Assembly (NCBI GenBank): GCA_026398715.1 | Contig: JAPLSI010000164.1 | Coordinates: 1-38,799 of the forward strand | DNA from: Gammaproteobacteria bacterium | GTDB taxonomy: Bacteria > Pseudomonadota > Gammaproteobacteria > Xanthomonadales > Xanthomonadaceae | Length of the DNA: 38,799 nucleotides | Direction of reading: 5' to 3' | Shown: one piece after another, positions 25,921 through 34,421 of the stretch | How positions within the stretch are numbered: the stretch's first letter is position 1 | Layout of the letters: every line of letters starts with the position of its first letter | Notes under the pieces: model-generated | What the model was told of the DNA's origin: nothing | The model's input: the letters and a program-made list of their open reading frames with translations, nothing else | Databases searched by the model: none | Position numbers and translations under genes: made by a program

Positions 25921-28900
25921 TCAAGGCGGCGCAGGAATCGTGACGGGCGGCTGCGCTGGTGGCGCAGGCGTAGCGGCCGGCTGCGCGGGCGCGCCCGGTT
26001 TCGCCGCAGGCGCGGGCGGACGAGCAGGACCACGCTCGATGATCTTCGTCACCGGTTTGGCCCAAGGCCCGCTGACTTTGTAAACCACACGCGTGGTTTG
26101 TTTCAGCGGGCGCTGCAGGACGGCCTGCGCCATCGCACCGACGGCGGCGCCGGCCGGCCCGCCCGCGAGCAGCCCAATCGCCGGCAGGATGCCACCGGCC
26201 TTGGGCAATACTTCCACGCGCTGGTCATAAACCTGTTCGCGCAGGCCGGTCTCGCCGCTTACGCGGATTTCCGCCGCGGGCCCATCAATTTGCAGGTTGT
26301 CGGTGCGCGCCTTGCCGTCATTGAAGGTGAAATCGCCGCGCGCAGTGTTGAATGAAAAACCCTTCTTGAAGAAATCGCTGAAATCCAGCGACAGGCGCCG
26401 CGGAATTTCGGCCAGGCTGATCAGGCCGAGGATGCGACCGGACCCACCCGGCTCGACATCCAGCAACCGCCCTTCACCGACATCGAGCTTCAACGAGCCT
26501 GAGAGAGTCGCCAATGCGAAGGCACCGGGCGAGCCTGGCCAGCTTCCCGCCAATGTCGCCTTGGTCTTGCCGCCCTGCACCATGTCCTTGTAACCAAGCG
26601 CATCAAGCATCTGTCCCAGGCTGTTGGCGGCAAATTCGAGTCGGAAATTCGAGCGCGTTCCGCCATTGGCCCGCACCCACTCGCCGGCGGCGCTCAGGTT
26701 GAGGTTCTTGGCCTGGGTCTGGAATTTTTCGACGCGCATTCCGCCGGGCATCGGCGATGTCGCCAATTCCGCTTTCCCCAGTTGCGCCTGGCCGATGCGC
26801 AAGTCGGCAATGGAGAATCGCAACGGCGGCAATGACGCCGGGTCTTCCACGGCCATGCTGGAACTCGCAGTGCCCTCGCCCGGGTCCATGGATGCCGGCT
26901 TTTCCGGGCCGGTGTCCGACGGCAGGTAGAGCTTCGCGAAGCGGCCCTGCACGGCCCGCGAGGACTCCGTTGGAATCTCGATGGATCCTTCTATGCCCTT
27001 GCCCTTCATCACGGCCACGGTCATCGCCGCGCTCCGGCTCAGTTCAAGCCTGGCGTCGGCGAATGAACGGTCAAGGAATATCAACTGGCCGGTCTGCAGG
27101 TTCACGTCGTTGATGGTGGACGCGCTGCTGCCCTTTCCCGAAAACGCGACCCAGCCGGTTGCATCGACGACGGGCGCGGTACCACGCACGCTGATTCCCC
27201 GGGCGGGTATTGCAGGCACGGCGCCATCGCCGAATTGCATCGCGCCCGCGAGGGGCTGGTTCTTTCGCTGCTGCGCACGCATCCGCACCAGGTCGCCCAG
27301 TCGCAGGTTCATCTCGCCCTGCTCGATGGGCAGCGCCATTTGCAGGTCCAGGGGCAGGGCTTCGCCCGCGGGTTTCCGGAAAGGCTCGGGCATGGACAAG
27401 CTGGTGCCCACCAGGTCGGATGTGACGCGCAACTGCGACGGAGGCTGTCGCTTGCCAACCGCCTTGGGAATCCGCACCGCGAGTTTCCAGTTGCTGTTGC
27501 CGGTCATCCAGGGTTTCAGCCAGTCCAGGTCTTCGTAGCGATCGATCAGCGTCGGGCCGGCGAAACGGCCATCCAGCGTGGCCATCGCCGCCAGCGACGC
27601 ATCGCCGACCTGCTGCCCGACGCGGAGGTTGAAAACTCCGGGCTGGTTGCCGAACAGCACGCGCAGGTCCTGGGTGGCGAAACCGTGTTGCGAAAAACGG
27701 GTCTGGCCGCTGACCTGGGTGAAGGCGATGTCCCAACGCGAATCGGCGAGGCTGGCGCGCTCGAGATCCAGGGTGCCTTCGATGCGTTTCTCGCCAAGGC
27801 CTTCGTGCAGGGGCAACTCCAGCAGCAGCGCAACCCGGGACACGCCGCTGATGGTCGCGGCCTTCAGGTGCTCGCCGTACTCGCGATTGAGCGAGCTGTC
27901 GATCATCAGTTGGCGCAGCGGCTCGCCGCGCGTGTCGGAGTCGATTTCCAGCCTGAGCACCGGCTCGTGGAAGTCGGCAATCCCGCCGACCACGCGCTTG
28001 ATGGGATTTCCGCGCAGTACGCCAACGCCGGAAATCTCCATGCCCGGGCCATTGAAGGCGACGTCGAGTTCCATCGCCTCGCCCGCGGGCCAATTCTCGT
28101 TGAACTTGAGGGTCGCGCCGCTGATGCGCGCGCGCGCGTCGAACCTGCCGAGGTTGTTGCGGAACGGCCAGTCATCGAGATCGCCGCCGATGGTGACACG
28201 ACCATCCAGCACCTGGCCTTCAACCAGCGCCGTGTCGAGCCAGCGGACGGTGGACTCCGGCATCTTGTTGAGGATCCAGAACTTCTTCGCCGTCGCAAAA
28301 CTCGACGGCGCCAGATTGGCTGCCAGGTCCAGCGTGGGCGCACTGCCATCACCCTGGAAGCCGAGTTCGGCCCGCAAGTCAGCCCCGAAATCGCTGCCCG
28401 TCAACCGGAAGCGATCGAAACCTACCGTCCAGCCGGGCCCGGATTTCCACGCTGCGATCGTGCCCGCGAGTTGCATGTCCACTGGCTGGCGCAGGCCACC
28501 GGGCCACTCCACGCGCACGCTCGCCGGTGCGATGCGCATCACGCCGCCGCGCTCGTCGAACTGGATCTTGCCGGCAATGCCCGACACGCCCGGGCGCTTG
28601 GCAAAGGGCTGCAGTTCAAGTCGCGAAACCGTCATCGATCCCGTCATCGGTCCATCGCGGCTTCCGAGGATGCGCACATCACGCAGCAAGGCCTGCGGAC
28701 TGGACTGCTGGAGGAATACGCGGACCGGGTCGGGAAACCGGTCGCTCAGCGAAACGATGGCCGCCAGTGGCGCGAGGTCCAACTGCGGCCCGGAAAGTCT
28801 GAACCGACGTCCGCCGTCGATCACCAGTTGGTCGAGGTGCGCCACCTTGGCCGCCTTGGCGATGTTCAGCCGAGGCGCAATCAACTGCCAGCCATTCTCT

Positions 28901-29814
28901 GTCAGGCGCCAGCGAGCGCTTGCTTCGAGGCGGTCGAAATCCATGCGCGCGGGCCGGCTGCTTCCATCGCTGAGTCGCAGGGGACGGGCCGAATGCATGC
29001 GCGCCTGCTCGAGTTCCGCTTCGAGCGTCAACTCGCCGACGCGACGGTCCTGCAGTTTCGCCCACACGCCAAGCTTGGCCGTGCCCTGCTCCGGCACCAC
29101 GCCCACCGAAGCAAGCGCACGTGACCAGTGCGAAAGCATGAGTTTGTCGGCTCCGACCCACAGCAGGCCGTTGCCGGTGGTCCGGTGCACGTCCAGCACC
29201 GCGGACAGCGGCAAGTCTCCGGCCTCGGCCCACGCCGAAACACCCACGCGCAGGCGGGGGCCGTTGACGCGGATCCGCGCATCCACGCGGGGCACGTGCA
29301 TGTCCACTTTCAGTTTTGGCGCACGGATCGTCAGTTGCGCGCGCTCGATCTGCAACTCGCCGAAGCCTTCCAGGCGATCCAGCGGATCGGCCTCGGTCTG
29401 GCCTGGCAGGCCCACGACTTTCCAGCGGCCATCCGCGTCCTGCACCAGGGTCAGGAACAGGTCGCGAATCTTGAGTTCGGTCAGCGGATGTCCGGGCAAC
29501 AGGCCCGAATACATCGCCACCTGCAATTGGGCGCGGCCGATGGCCAGTTCGGTGGCGCCCTTGCCGACATGAAGGTCATCCAGGATGAAGCGCGGCCCGC
29601 GTCGCGTCCATTCACCGTGCGCCTTGGAGAAACTGACCGGTTCGCCGACACGGTTGCTCAGCCACGCTGCGATCTTGTCCGGATGTCTCTCCACCATCGG
29701 CAACAACTGGTTGGCAACGCCCACCATCAACGCCACCACGATCAGCACGACCAACAGCCCGTAGCCGGTCCAGCGACGCGCGTGTCGGATCCGTCGGCGC
29801 GCGGCTGTCGTCAC
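25921..29814 (-). CDS. yhdP: YhdP, AsmA-like phospholipid transport protein
   Basis: A 1297-residue protein with one N-terminal membrane anchor (TGYGLLVVLIVVALMVGVAN) and a long periplasmic repeating beta-groove. YhdP with TamB and YdbH carries phospholipids between the inner and outer membranes in E. coli. The N-terminal block VGEPVSFSKAHGEWTRRGPR, the middle FWILNKMPESTVRWLDTALV and the C-terminal AsmA-like region (LLDVEPGGSGRILGLISLAE, then IPRRLSLDFSDFFKKGFSFN) match the family. The E. coli protein is 1266 residues; here there is an extra Pro/Ala-rich tail of about 35 residues ending PPVTIPAPP. It starts two bases after the rng stop. Confidence 0.95.
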   Translation of the reverse strand: MTTAARRRIRHARRWTGYGLLVVLIVVALMVGVANQLLPMVERHPDKIAAWLSNRVGEPVSFSKAHGEWTRRGPRFILDDLHVGKGATELAIGRAQLQVAMYSGLLPGHPLTELKIRDLFLTLVQDADGRWKVVGLPGQTEADPLDRLEGFGELQIERAQLTIRAPKLKVDMHVPRVDARIRVNGPRLRVGVSAWAEAGDLPLSAVLDVHRTTGNGLLWVGADKLMLSHWSRALASVGVVPEQGTAKLGVWAKLQDRRVGELTLEAELEQARMHSARPLRLSDGSSRPARMDFDRLEASARWRLTENGWQLIAPRLNIAKAAKVAHLDQLVIDGGRRFRLSGPQLDLAPLAAIVSLSDRFPDPVRVFLQQSSPQALLRDVRILGSRDGPMTGSMTVSRLELQPFAKRPGVSGIAGKIQFDERGGVMRIAPASVRVEWPGGLRQPVDMQLAGTIAAWKSGPGWTVGFDRFRLTGSDFGADLRAELGFQGDGSAPTLDLAANLAPSSFATAKKFWILNKMPESTVRWLDTALVEGQVLDGRVTIGGDLDDWPFRNNLGRFDARARISGATLKFNENWPAGEAMELDVAFNGPGMEISGVGVLRGNPIKRVVGGIADFHEPVLRLEIDSDTRGEPLRQLMIDSSLNREYGEHLKAATISGVSRVALLLELPLHEGLGEKRIEGTLDLERASLADSRWDIAFTQVSGQTRFSQHGFATQDLRVLFGNQPGVFNLRVGQQVGDASLAAMATLDGRFAGPTLIDRYEDLDWLKPWMTGNSNWKLAVRIPKAVGKRQPPSQLRVTSDLVGTSLSMPEPFRKPAGEALPLDLQMALPIEQGEMNLRLGDLVRMRAQQRKNQPLAGAMQFGDGAVPAIPARGISVRGTAPVVDATGWVAFSGKGSSASTINDVNLQTGQLIFLDRSFADARLELSRSAAMTVAVMKGKGIEGSIEIPTESSRAVQGRFAKLYLPSDTGPEKPASMDPGEGTASSSMAVEDPASLPPLRFSIADLRIGQAQLGKAELATSPMPGGMRVEKFQTQAKNLNLSAAGEWVRANGGTRSNFRLEFAANSLGQMLDALGYKDMVQGGKTKATLAGSWPGSPGAFALATLSGSLKLDVGEGRLLDVEPGGSGRILGLISLAEIPRRLSLDFSDFFKKGFSFNTARGDFTFNDGKARTDNLQIDGPAAEIRVSGETGLREQVYDQRVEVLPKAGGILPAIGLLAGGPAGAAVGAMAQAVLQRPLKQTTRVVYKVSGPWAKPVTKIIERGPARPPAPAAKPGAPAQPAATPAPPAQPPVTIPAPP

Positions 29815-29816
29815 TG

Positions 29817-31301
29817 CTACAGCAGCACCACGTCGAACTGTTCCTGGGAATATTGCTCATCCGCCTGGAAGCGGATGCTCTTGCCCAGGAATTCTTCCAG
29901 CTCGGCGACCGAGGCGGATTCTTCGTCGGTGATCTTGCCCACGACGATCGGCGATGCGATCACCAGCAGCTGCGATGCCTCGAACTGGCGCACCGCGCGG
30001 GTAATCTCGCGGAAAATTTCATAGACGATGGTTTCGCAGGTCTTCAGGCTGCCGCGGCCACCGCATTCATGGCAGGGCTCGCACAACTGCCGCTCCAGGC
30101 TTTCGGTGGTGCGCTTGCGCGTCATCTCCACCAGGCCCAACGGGGAAAAATCGTGGACGGCGGTTTTGGCGTGGTCGCGGGCCAGGCCCTTCTCGAGGGT
30201 GCGCAATACCTGCCGTTTGTGTTCCTCATCGGTCATGTCGATGAAGTCGATGATGATGATGCCGCCGAGGTTGCGCAGCCGGAGCTGGCGCGCCACCGAC
30301 TGGGCCGCCTCCAGGTTGGTGCGGTAGACGGTCTCTTCCAGGTTGCGCTGGCCGAGGAAGGAACCCGTATTCACGTCCACGGTGGTCATCGCCTCGGTCT
30401 GGTCCACGATCAGGTGGCCGCCTGATTTCAACGGCACTTCCTTCAGCATCGCGCGCTGGATCTCGTCCTCGACGCCGAACAGGTCGAACACCGGCCGCTC
30501 GCCCGCGTAGTGCTCGACCCGGTCCGCAAGGTCGGGCATGAACTGCCGGGCGAAGCCCATCATCTTCTCGAACGTCTCGCGCGAATCCACGCGAACCTTG
30601 TCCACGTCGTGGCTCATCAAGTCGCGCATGGCGCGCAGGGGCAGCGACAGGTCGTCGTAGATGGAATGGCCGATCGGCGTGCTGTTGCTCTTGTCACGGA
30701 TGATCTGCCAGGCGCGACGCAGGTAGTCGACGTCTTCGGAAAGCGCTTCGGCGGTTTGTCCTTCGGCGTTCGTGCGCACGATGTATCCCAGCCCGGCGCC
30801 ATTGATCAGTCCGGCCATGATGGTCTTGAGCCGGGTGCGTTCGGCCTCGTCCTCGATCCGCGCCGACACGCCGATCACCCTCGAATACGGCAGCAGGACC
30901 AGGTAACGCGACGGGATGGAAATCTGCGTGGTCAGGCGGGCGCCCTTGCCGCCGATCGGATCCTTCACGACCTGCACGACGATTTCCTGGCCCTCGTGCA
31001 CGAGCGACGAAATCGCCGGTGGCGGCAAGTTGGACGAAACCGCGTCTTCGGCCGGCTCGGACTGGTCCAGCGGCAGGCGCAGGATGTCGGAGGCATGCAG
31101 GAACGCGGCGCGGTCCAGGCCGATGTCCACGAACGCCGCCTGCATGCCCGGCATCACTCGCTGCACGCGGCCCTTGTAGACGTTGCCAACCACGCCCCGG
31201 CGGGTGGCGCGCTCGATGTGCAGTTCCTGCAGCATCCCGTTTTCGACCAGAGCCACGCGTGTTTCCCGCGGTGTCACATTGATCAGGATCTCTTCAGACA
31301 C
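29817..31301 (-). CDS. rng: Ribonuclease G
   Basis: A 494-residue endonuclease of the RNase E/G family that matures the 16S rRNA 5' end and degrades some mRNAs. It starts EEILINVTPRETRVALVENG. An S1 domain (VGNVYKGRVQRVMPGMQAAF) follows from about residue 38. The catalytic DNase I-like part has IIIDFIDMTDEEHKRQVL and TTVDVNTGSFLGQRNLEETV with the Mg-binding Asp residues. The zinc-link Cys region is LCEPCHECGGRGSLKT. It lacks the RNase E C-terminal scaffold. It overlaps maf by eight bases. Confidence 0.97.
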   Translation of the reverse strand: MSEEILINVTPRETRVALVENGMLQELHIERATRRGVVGNVYKGRVQRVMPGMQAAFVDIGLDRAAFLHASDILRLPLDQSEPAEDAVSSNLPPPAISSLVHEGQEIVVQVVKDPIGGKGARLTTQISIPSRYLVLLPYSRVIGVSARIEDEAERTRLKTIMAGLINGAGLGYIVRTNAEGQTAEALSEDVDYLRRAWQIIRDKSNSTPIGHSIYDDLSLPLRAMRDLMSHDVDKVRVDSRETFEKMMGFARQFMPDLADRVEHYAGERPVFDLFGVEDEIQRAMLKEVPLKSGGHLIVDQTEAMTTVDVNTGSFLGQRNLEETVYRTNLEAAQSVARQLRLRNLGGIIIIDFIDMTDEEHKRQVLRTLEKGLARDHAKTAVHDFSPLGLVEMTRKRTTESLERQLCEPCHECGGRGSLKTCETIVYEIFREITRAVRQFEASQLLVIASPIVVGKITDEESASVAELEEFLGKSIRFQADEQYSQEQFDVVLL

Positions 31302-31887
31302 TGGACAGTCCCTTGCCGGTCGGCAGTGCGTCGAATTTTCGGAGGAGTTGCCAGGTTTCGTGCACAGGCAGGCCCATCACGCTGGAATGACTGCCGGCCA
31401 GGTGGGCGACGAACGCGCCGGCCCGACCCTGGATGGCATAACCCCCGGCCTTGCCCTTCCACTCACCGCTGTCCAGGTACTCCGCGATGTCCGCCTCGGA
31501 CAAGGGAGCGAGGACAACTTCGGATTCCTGGACTGCGTGTTCTTCGCGATCGGCACTCATGAGCCAGACGGCGGTGACCACGCGATGGCTGCGCCCTGAC
31601 AGCTCGCGCAGCATTCGCGCGGCGTCGGCATCGTCTACCGGCTTGCCATAGACCACGTCGTCAAGGATGACCTCGGTGTCGGCGCCAAGCACCAGCGCGC
31701 CGGGCGCCGACATCACCAGCAGCAGGCCCGCGCCAGCCTTTTCACGGGCCACGCGGTTCACGTAATCGGCAGCGGGTTCGGTCGGGAGGCGGACCTCGGG
31801 TACGTCAACGTCGAGCAGCTCGGGATCGATGCCCAACTGACGGAGGAGCTCGAGGCGCCGGGGGGATTTCGAGGCAAGATAGAGCAT
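31294..31887 (-). CDS. maf: dTTP/UTP pyrophosphatase, Maf family (YhdE-like)
   Basis: A 197-residue house-cleaning nucleotide pyrophosphatase. The N-terminal signature is LYLASKSPRRLELLRQLG; then DYVNRVAREKAGAG, VLGADTEVILDDVVYGKP and the C-terminal KAGGYAIQGRAGAFVAHLAG. The arrangement and neighbours match the YhdE branch (dTTP/UTP) rather than YceF. The frame is open far upstream, but the conserved N-terminus fixes the ATG at 31887. No Shine-Dalgarno precedes it. A -10-like TATGCT lies at 31899-31894, so a leaderless transcript is possible. It heads the maf-rng-yhdP-tldD unit. Confidence 0.95.
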   Translation of the reverse strand: MLYLASKSPRRLELLRQLGIDPELLDVDVPEVRLPTEPAADYVNRVAREKAGAGLLLVMSAPGALVLGADTEVILDDVVYGKPVDDADAARMLRELSGRSHRVVTAVWLMSADREEHAVQESEVVLAPLSEADIAEYLDSGEWKGKAGGYAIQGRAGAFVAHLAGSHSSVMGLPVHETWQLLRKFDALPTGKGLSSV

Positions 31888-31963
31888 CTGCCAAGCATAA
31901 CCGTTGGAGCTGAAGTTAAGCCTGCCGGCGATCGACGACCCCCGGGAACGTGAAGCACGTCCG

Positions 31964-31999
31964 GTTGTACAACTGTCATGCCAGTTCGGCGAAACTGGC
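31964..31999. promoter_or_regulatory. Paired palindromes upstream of the alkaline phosphatase gene
   Basis: GTTGTACAAC (31964-31973) is a perfect ten-base palindrome. It overlaps by one base a CTGTCAT (31973-31979) identical to one half of the Pho box; the second half-site is not recognisable. GCCAGTT (31980-31986) is inverted as AACTGGC (31993-31999) with a six-base spacer. All of it lies 26-62 bases before the ATG, where an operator or leader hairpin would be expected. Confidence 0.4.
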
Positions 32000-32025
32000 G
32001 GCCCAGGATTTGAGGACAGACCGCC

Positions 32026-33507
32026 ATGAGCCACGGCTGGACGATCGCGCTGGCGGCCTGCCTGTTGGCAGGCTGCGCAGCGGTGACGCGTGAAGAGAAC
32101 CGGCTGTCCTTCGAGGACTTCCCGCAGACAGCCTTCAGCAAGACCTACAACACCGACAGCCAGACCCCGGATTCGGCAGGGACCATGACCGCCATGGTCA
32201 CCGGCGCAAAGACGCGCATCGGCATGCTGAGCGTCGGGCAGTCGGCGCCGCGTGGCGACTGCCTCGCGTCGCGGGGCGCAGAGCTGGTCAGCGTGCTGGA
32301 GCTGGCTGAAGTCGCGGGTCTTTCCACCGGCGTGGTCACCAACACCCGCTTCACGCATGCCACGCCTGGCGCGGCATTCGCGCACGTGGCCGATCGCGAA
32401 TGGGAAAGCGACGGCAAGCTCAATGCCTCGGCGCGGGCGAACGATTGCCGCGATATCGCAAGGCAGTTCGCGGAATTCGACCTTGGCGACGGCATCGATG
32501 TCGCCCTGGGCGGCGGGCGGAGCAATTTCATGCCGGGCGGGGCGGCGGATCCGGAGTATCCGGATGTCCGCGGCAACCGCCGCGACGGGCGCGACCTGGT
32601 CGCCGACTGGCTTGGGCGCCACCCTGATGGACGCTACGTGTGGAACGCGGGCCAACTTGCCGCACTGGACGCGGCGCGCACGCCACGGTTGTTCGGCCTG
32701 TTCGAACCCGACCACATGAACTACGAACACGATCGCGCCGGCGACCGCGCGGGCGAGCCCAGTCTTGCAGAAATGACCAGGGCCGCGATCTCGATCCTTG
32801 CGCAGAACAGCAAGGGCTACGTGCTGGTGGTGGAGGGCGGCCGGATCGACCACGCGCACCATGCGGGCAATGCCTATCGCGCCCTGTCGGAAACCATCGC
32901 CTTTTCCGATGCAGTCCGGGTCGCGTCGGACGCGACGTCGGAGTCGGACACGCTGATCGTGGTGACTGCCGATCATTCGCACACGCTTTCGTTCGGTGGT
33001 TATCCGCGCCGTGGCAATCCGATCCTGGGAAAAGTAATCGGCGGCAGTTCCGAGGACCATGGCGCTGACTTCGCCAAGGATGCGCTCCGCCTGCCCTACA
33101 CCGCGCTCAGCTACGCCAGCGGGCCAGGCTATGCCGGTGCAAGCACAAGCCAGCCGCAGGGCCCGAAGCGCTTTCCCCACTTCGTGAAGTCGGTGCAGCC
33201 GTCGACGGGCCGCCCCGATCTTCATGACGTGGATACCGAGGCGCCGGATTACCTCCAGGAATCAACGGTGCCCCTGGGCTCGGAAACCCATGGCGCCGAC
33301 GACGTGGGCATCTGGGCCCGCGGCCCGGGCGCGGGCGCCGTGCGCGGATCACTCGAGCAAAACGTGATCTTCCACATTCTCGTGCAGGCGCAGCCCGACC
33401 TGGTGCAGTTGCTTTGCGCGATGGGCGATTGCGAACAGGGCGTGCCGGTGAGACGACCGACGCTCGAATCGCTGAAGTCGGCGCCGCGCTCTTCTCAGGC
33501 GCGATGA
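32026..33507 (+). CDS. Alkaline phosphatase family lipoprotein lacking the N-terminal metal-binding core
   Basis: A 493-residue PhoA-superfamily protein. Residues 1-17 form a lipoprotein signal (WTIALAACLLAGC, lipobox LAGC, C17). Only about 32 residues later comes the nucleophile motif TPDSAGTMTAMVTG (D49-S50, equal to E. coli D101-S102). Other ligands are present: THATPGAAFAHV, EGGRIDHAHHAGN, TADHSHTL and GSETHGADDVGIW. Missing is the first beta-strand and GDGMG segment with the Asp51-type ligand that bridges the second Zn and the Mg. An in-frame stop at 32011 shows that a mis-chosen start does not explain the loss. It is either an internal deletion that leaves a weak or inactive enzyme, or a divergent branch. 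GAGGA lies nine bases before the ATG. Its 3' end overlaps rlmH tail to tail by 13 bases. Confidence 0.85.
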   Translation: MSHGWTIALAACLLAGCAAVTREENRLSFEDFPQTAFSKTYNTDSQTPDSAGTMTAMVTGAKTRIGMLSVGQSAPRGDCLASRGAELVSVLELAEVAGLSTGVVTNTRFTHATPGAAFAHVADREWESDGKLNASARANDCRDIARQFAEFDLGDGIDVALGGGRSNFMPGGAADPEYPDVRGNRRDGRDLVADWLGRHPDGRYVWNAGQLAALDAARTPRLFGLFEPDHMNYEHDRAGDRAGEPSLAEMTRAAISILAQNSKGYVLVVEGGRIDHAHHAGNAYRALSETIAFSDAVRVASDATSESDTLIVVTADHSHTLSFGGYPRRGNPILGKVIGGSSEDHGADFAKDALRLPYTALSYASGPGYAGASTSQPQGPKRFPHFVKSVQPSTGRPDLHDVDTEAPDYLQESTVPLGSETHGADDVGIWARGPGAGAVRGSLEQNVIFHILVQAQPDLVQLLCAMGDCEQGVPVRRPTLESLKSAPRSSQAR

Positions 33508-33965
33508 TACGGATGGTTTGCGAGCAGGCTCGCGGCCCGATACAACTGCTCGGCGACCACCAGGCGCACCAGCATGTGCGGCAGCGTCATCGGCCCCAGC
33601 GACCAGGTTTCATGCGCTGCTGAAATCACGTCGGGCGCGTGGCCTTCCGGCCCACCGATCACGAATGCGAGATCGCGTCCGCCTTGTCGCCACGCTTCCA
33701 TCCGTTGGGCGAGTTGCTCGGAGCTGTAGGCCTTGCCCCGACCGTCCAGGCAGACCACGTGCGCCTGCTTGGGCAATGCCCCGACCACGCGGACACCCTC
33801 GTCGCCGGTAGCGCGCGCCGCATCGCGGCCCTTGCCACGGATGCCCGGCGCAATTTCCACCAGCGCCAGGGGCAGCCAGTGTGAAAGACGTTTCTGGTAT
33901 TCGGAAAAACCTGCCGCCACCCAGTCCGGGGCCCGCTCGCCGACCGCGATCAGGACCGCCTTCAC
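33495..33965 (-). CDS. rlmH: 23S rRNA pseudouridine-1915 N3-methyltransferase RlmH
   Basis: A 156-residue SPOUT methyltransferase acting on m3-psi1915 in helix 69 of 23S rRNA in the 70S ribosome. Family blocks are MKAVLIAVGERAPDWV, VCLDGRGKAYSSEQLAQRM, the SAM-binding FVIGGPEGHAPDV and the C-terminal LPHMLVRLVVAEQLYRA followed by NHPYHR. E. coli RlmH is 155 residues. It is the last gene of the lptE-holA-nadD-rsfS-rlmH unit, three bases after rsfS. Confidence 0.97.
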   Translation of the reverse strand: MKAVLIAVGERAPDWVAAGFSEYQKRLSHWLPLALVEIAPGIRGKGRDAARATGDEGVRVVGALPKQAHVVCLDGRGKAYSSEQLAQRMEAWRQGGRDLAFVIGGPEGHAPDVISAAHETWSLGPMTLPHMLVRLVVAEQLYRAASLLANHPYHRA

Positions 33966-33968
33966 GAC

Positions 33969-34379
33969 TCAGGCTTCAGGCTCTGCCTCGGCCTCGGGCG
34001 GCTGGTCGCCGACGGTCCAGAGGCGCTCCAGCGCATAGAACTCGCGAACGCGCGGCAGCATCACGTGCACGATCACGTCGCCCAGGTCCACCAGCACCCA
34101 CTCGGCCTCGCGCTCGCCTTCCACGCCAAGCGGCATCACGCCGCACTTCTTGGAAAACTGCACGACTTCATCGGCTACAGACTTGACGTGGCGCGTCGAT
34201 GTTCCGGAGGCAACCACCAGGTAATCGGCAATGCTGGTCTTGCCACGGACGTCGATTTCGATCACGTCCTTGGCCTTCATTTCATCGAGGGCGGCATGCA
34301 CTTGCTTCAGCAGGGATTCCGGCGTCGGCGCCGGCACGGGCATCTTGGTCTTGATGACCTGGGCTTTTGTGGTCAACAC
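33969..34379 (-). CDS. rsfS: Ribosomal silencing factor RsfS
   Basis: A 136-residue RsfS/DUF143 protein that binds L14 (uL14) on the 50S subunit and blocks subunit joining when nutrients are scarce. The blocks AKDVIEIDVRGKTSIADYLV and VASGTSTRHVKSVADEVV are diagnostic, followed by EREAEWVLVDLGDVIVHVML and REFYALERLW. The C-terminus carries an extra acidic tail (PPEAEAEPEA). The start is uncertain: GTG at 34379 keeps the longer N-terminus, and ATG at 34343 (MPVPAPTPESLL) is the alternative; neither has a strong Shine-Dalgarno. Confidence 0.94.
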   Translation of the reverse strand: MLTTKAQVIKTKMPVPAPTPESLLKQVHAALDEMKAKDVIEIDVRGKTSIADYLVVASGTSTRHVKSVADEVVQFSKKCGVMPLGVEGEREAEWVLVDLGDVIVHVMLPRVREFYALERLWTVGDQPPEAEAEPEA

Positions 34380-34412
34380 GCTATCTCGGTAAGCGGCTCT
34401 GGCCGCGCGGCG

Positions 34413-34418
34413 ATTATA
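34413..34418 (-). promoter_or_regulatory. Consensus -10 element before rsfS
   Basis: TATAAT lies on the minus strand at 34418-34413, four bases past the nadD stop codon and 34 bases before the rsfS GTG. No good -35 is seen. The adjacent GCCGCGCGGC (34402-34411) is a perfect palindrome. It may be an internal promoter letting rsfS-rlmH be expressed apart from lptE-holA-nadD. Confidence 0.4.
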
Positions 34419-34421
34419 CCC

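Noticed and set aside
27235..29124. Long plus-strand open frames opposite yhdP
   Set aside because: Composition is typical of an antisense shadow, and yhdP itself is strongly supported.
31888..33225. Upstream extension of the maf frame to more than 600 codons
   Set aside because: The conserved Maf N-terminus begins at 31887; the extension is antisense to the phosphatase gene and unlike any family.
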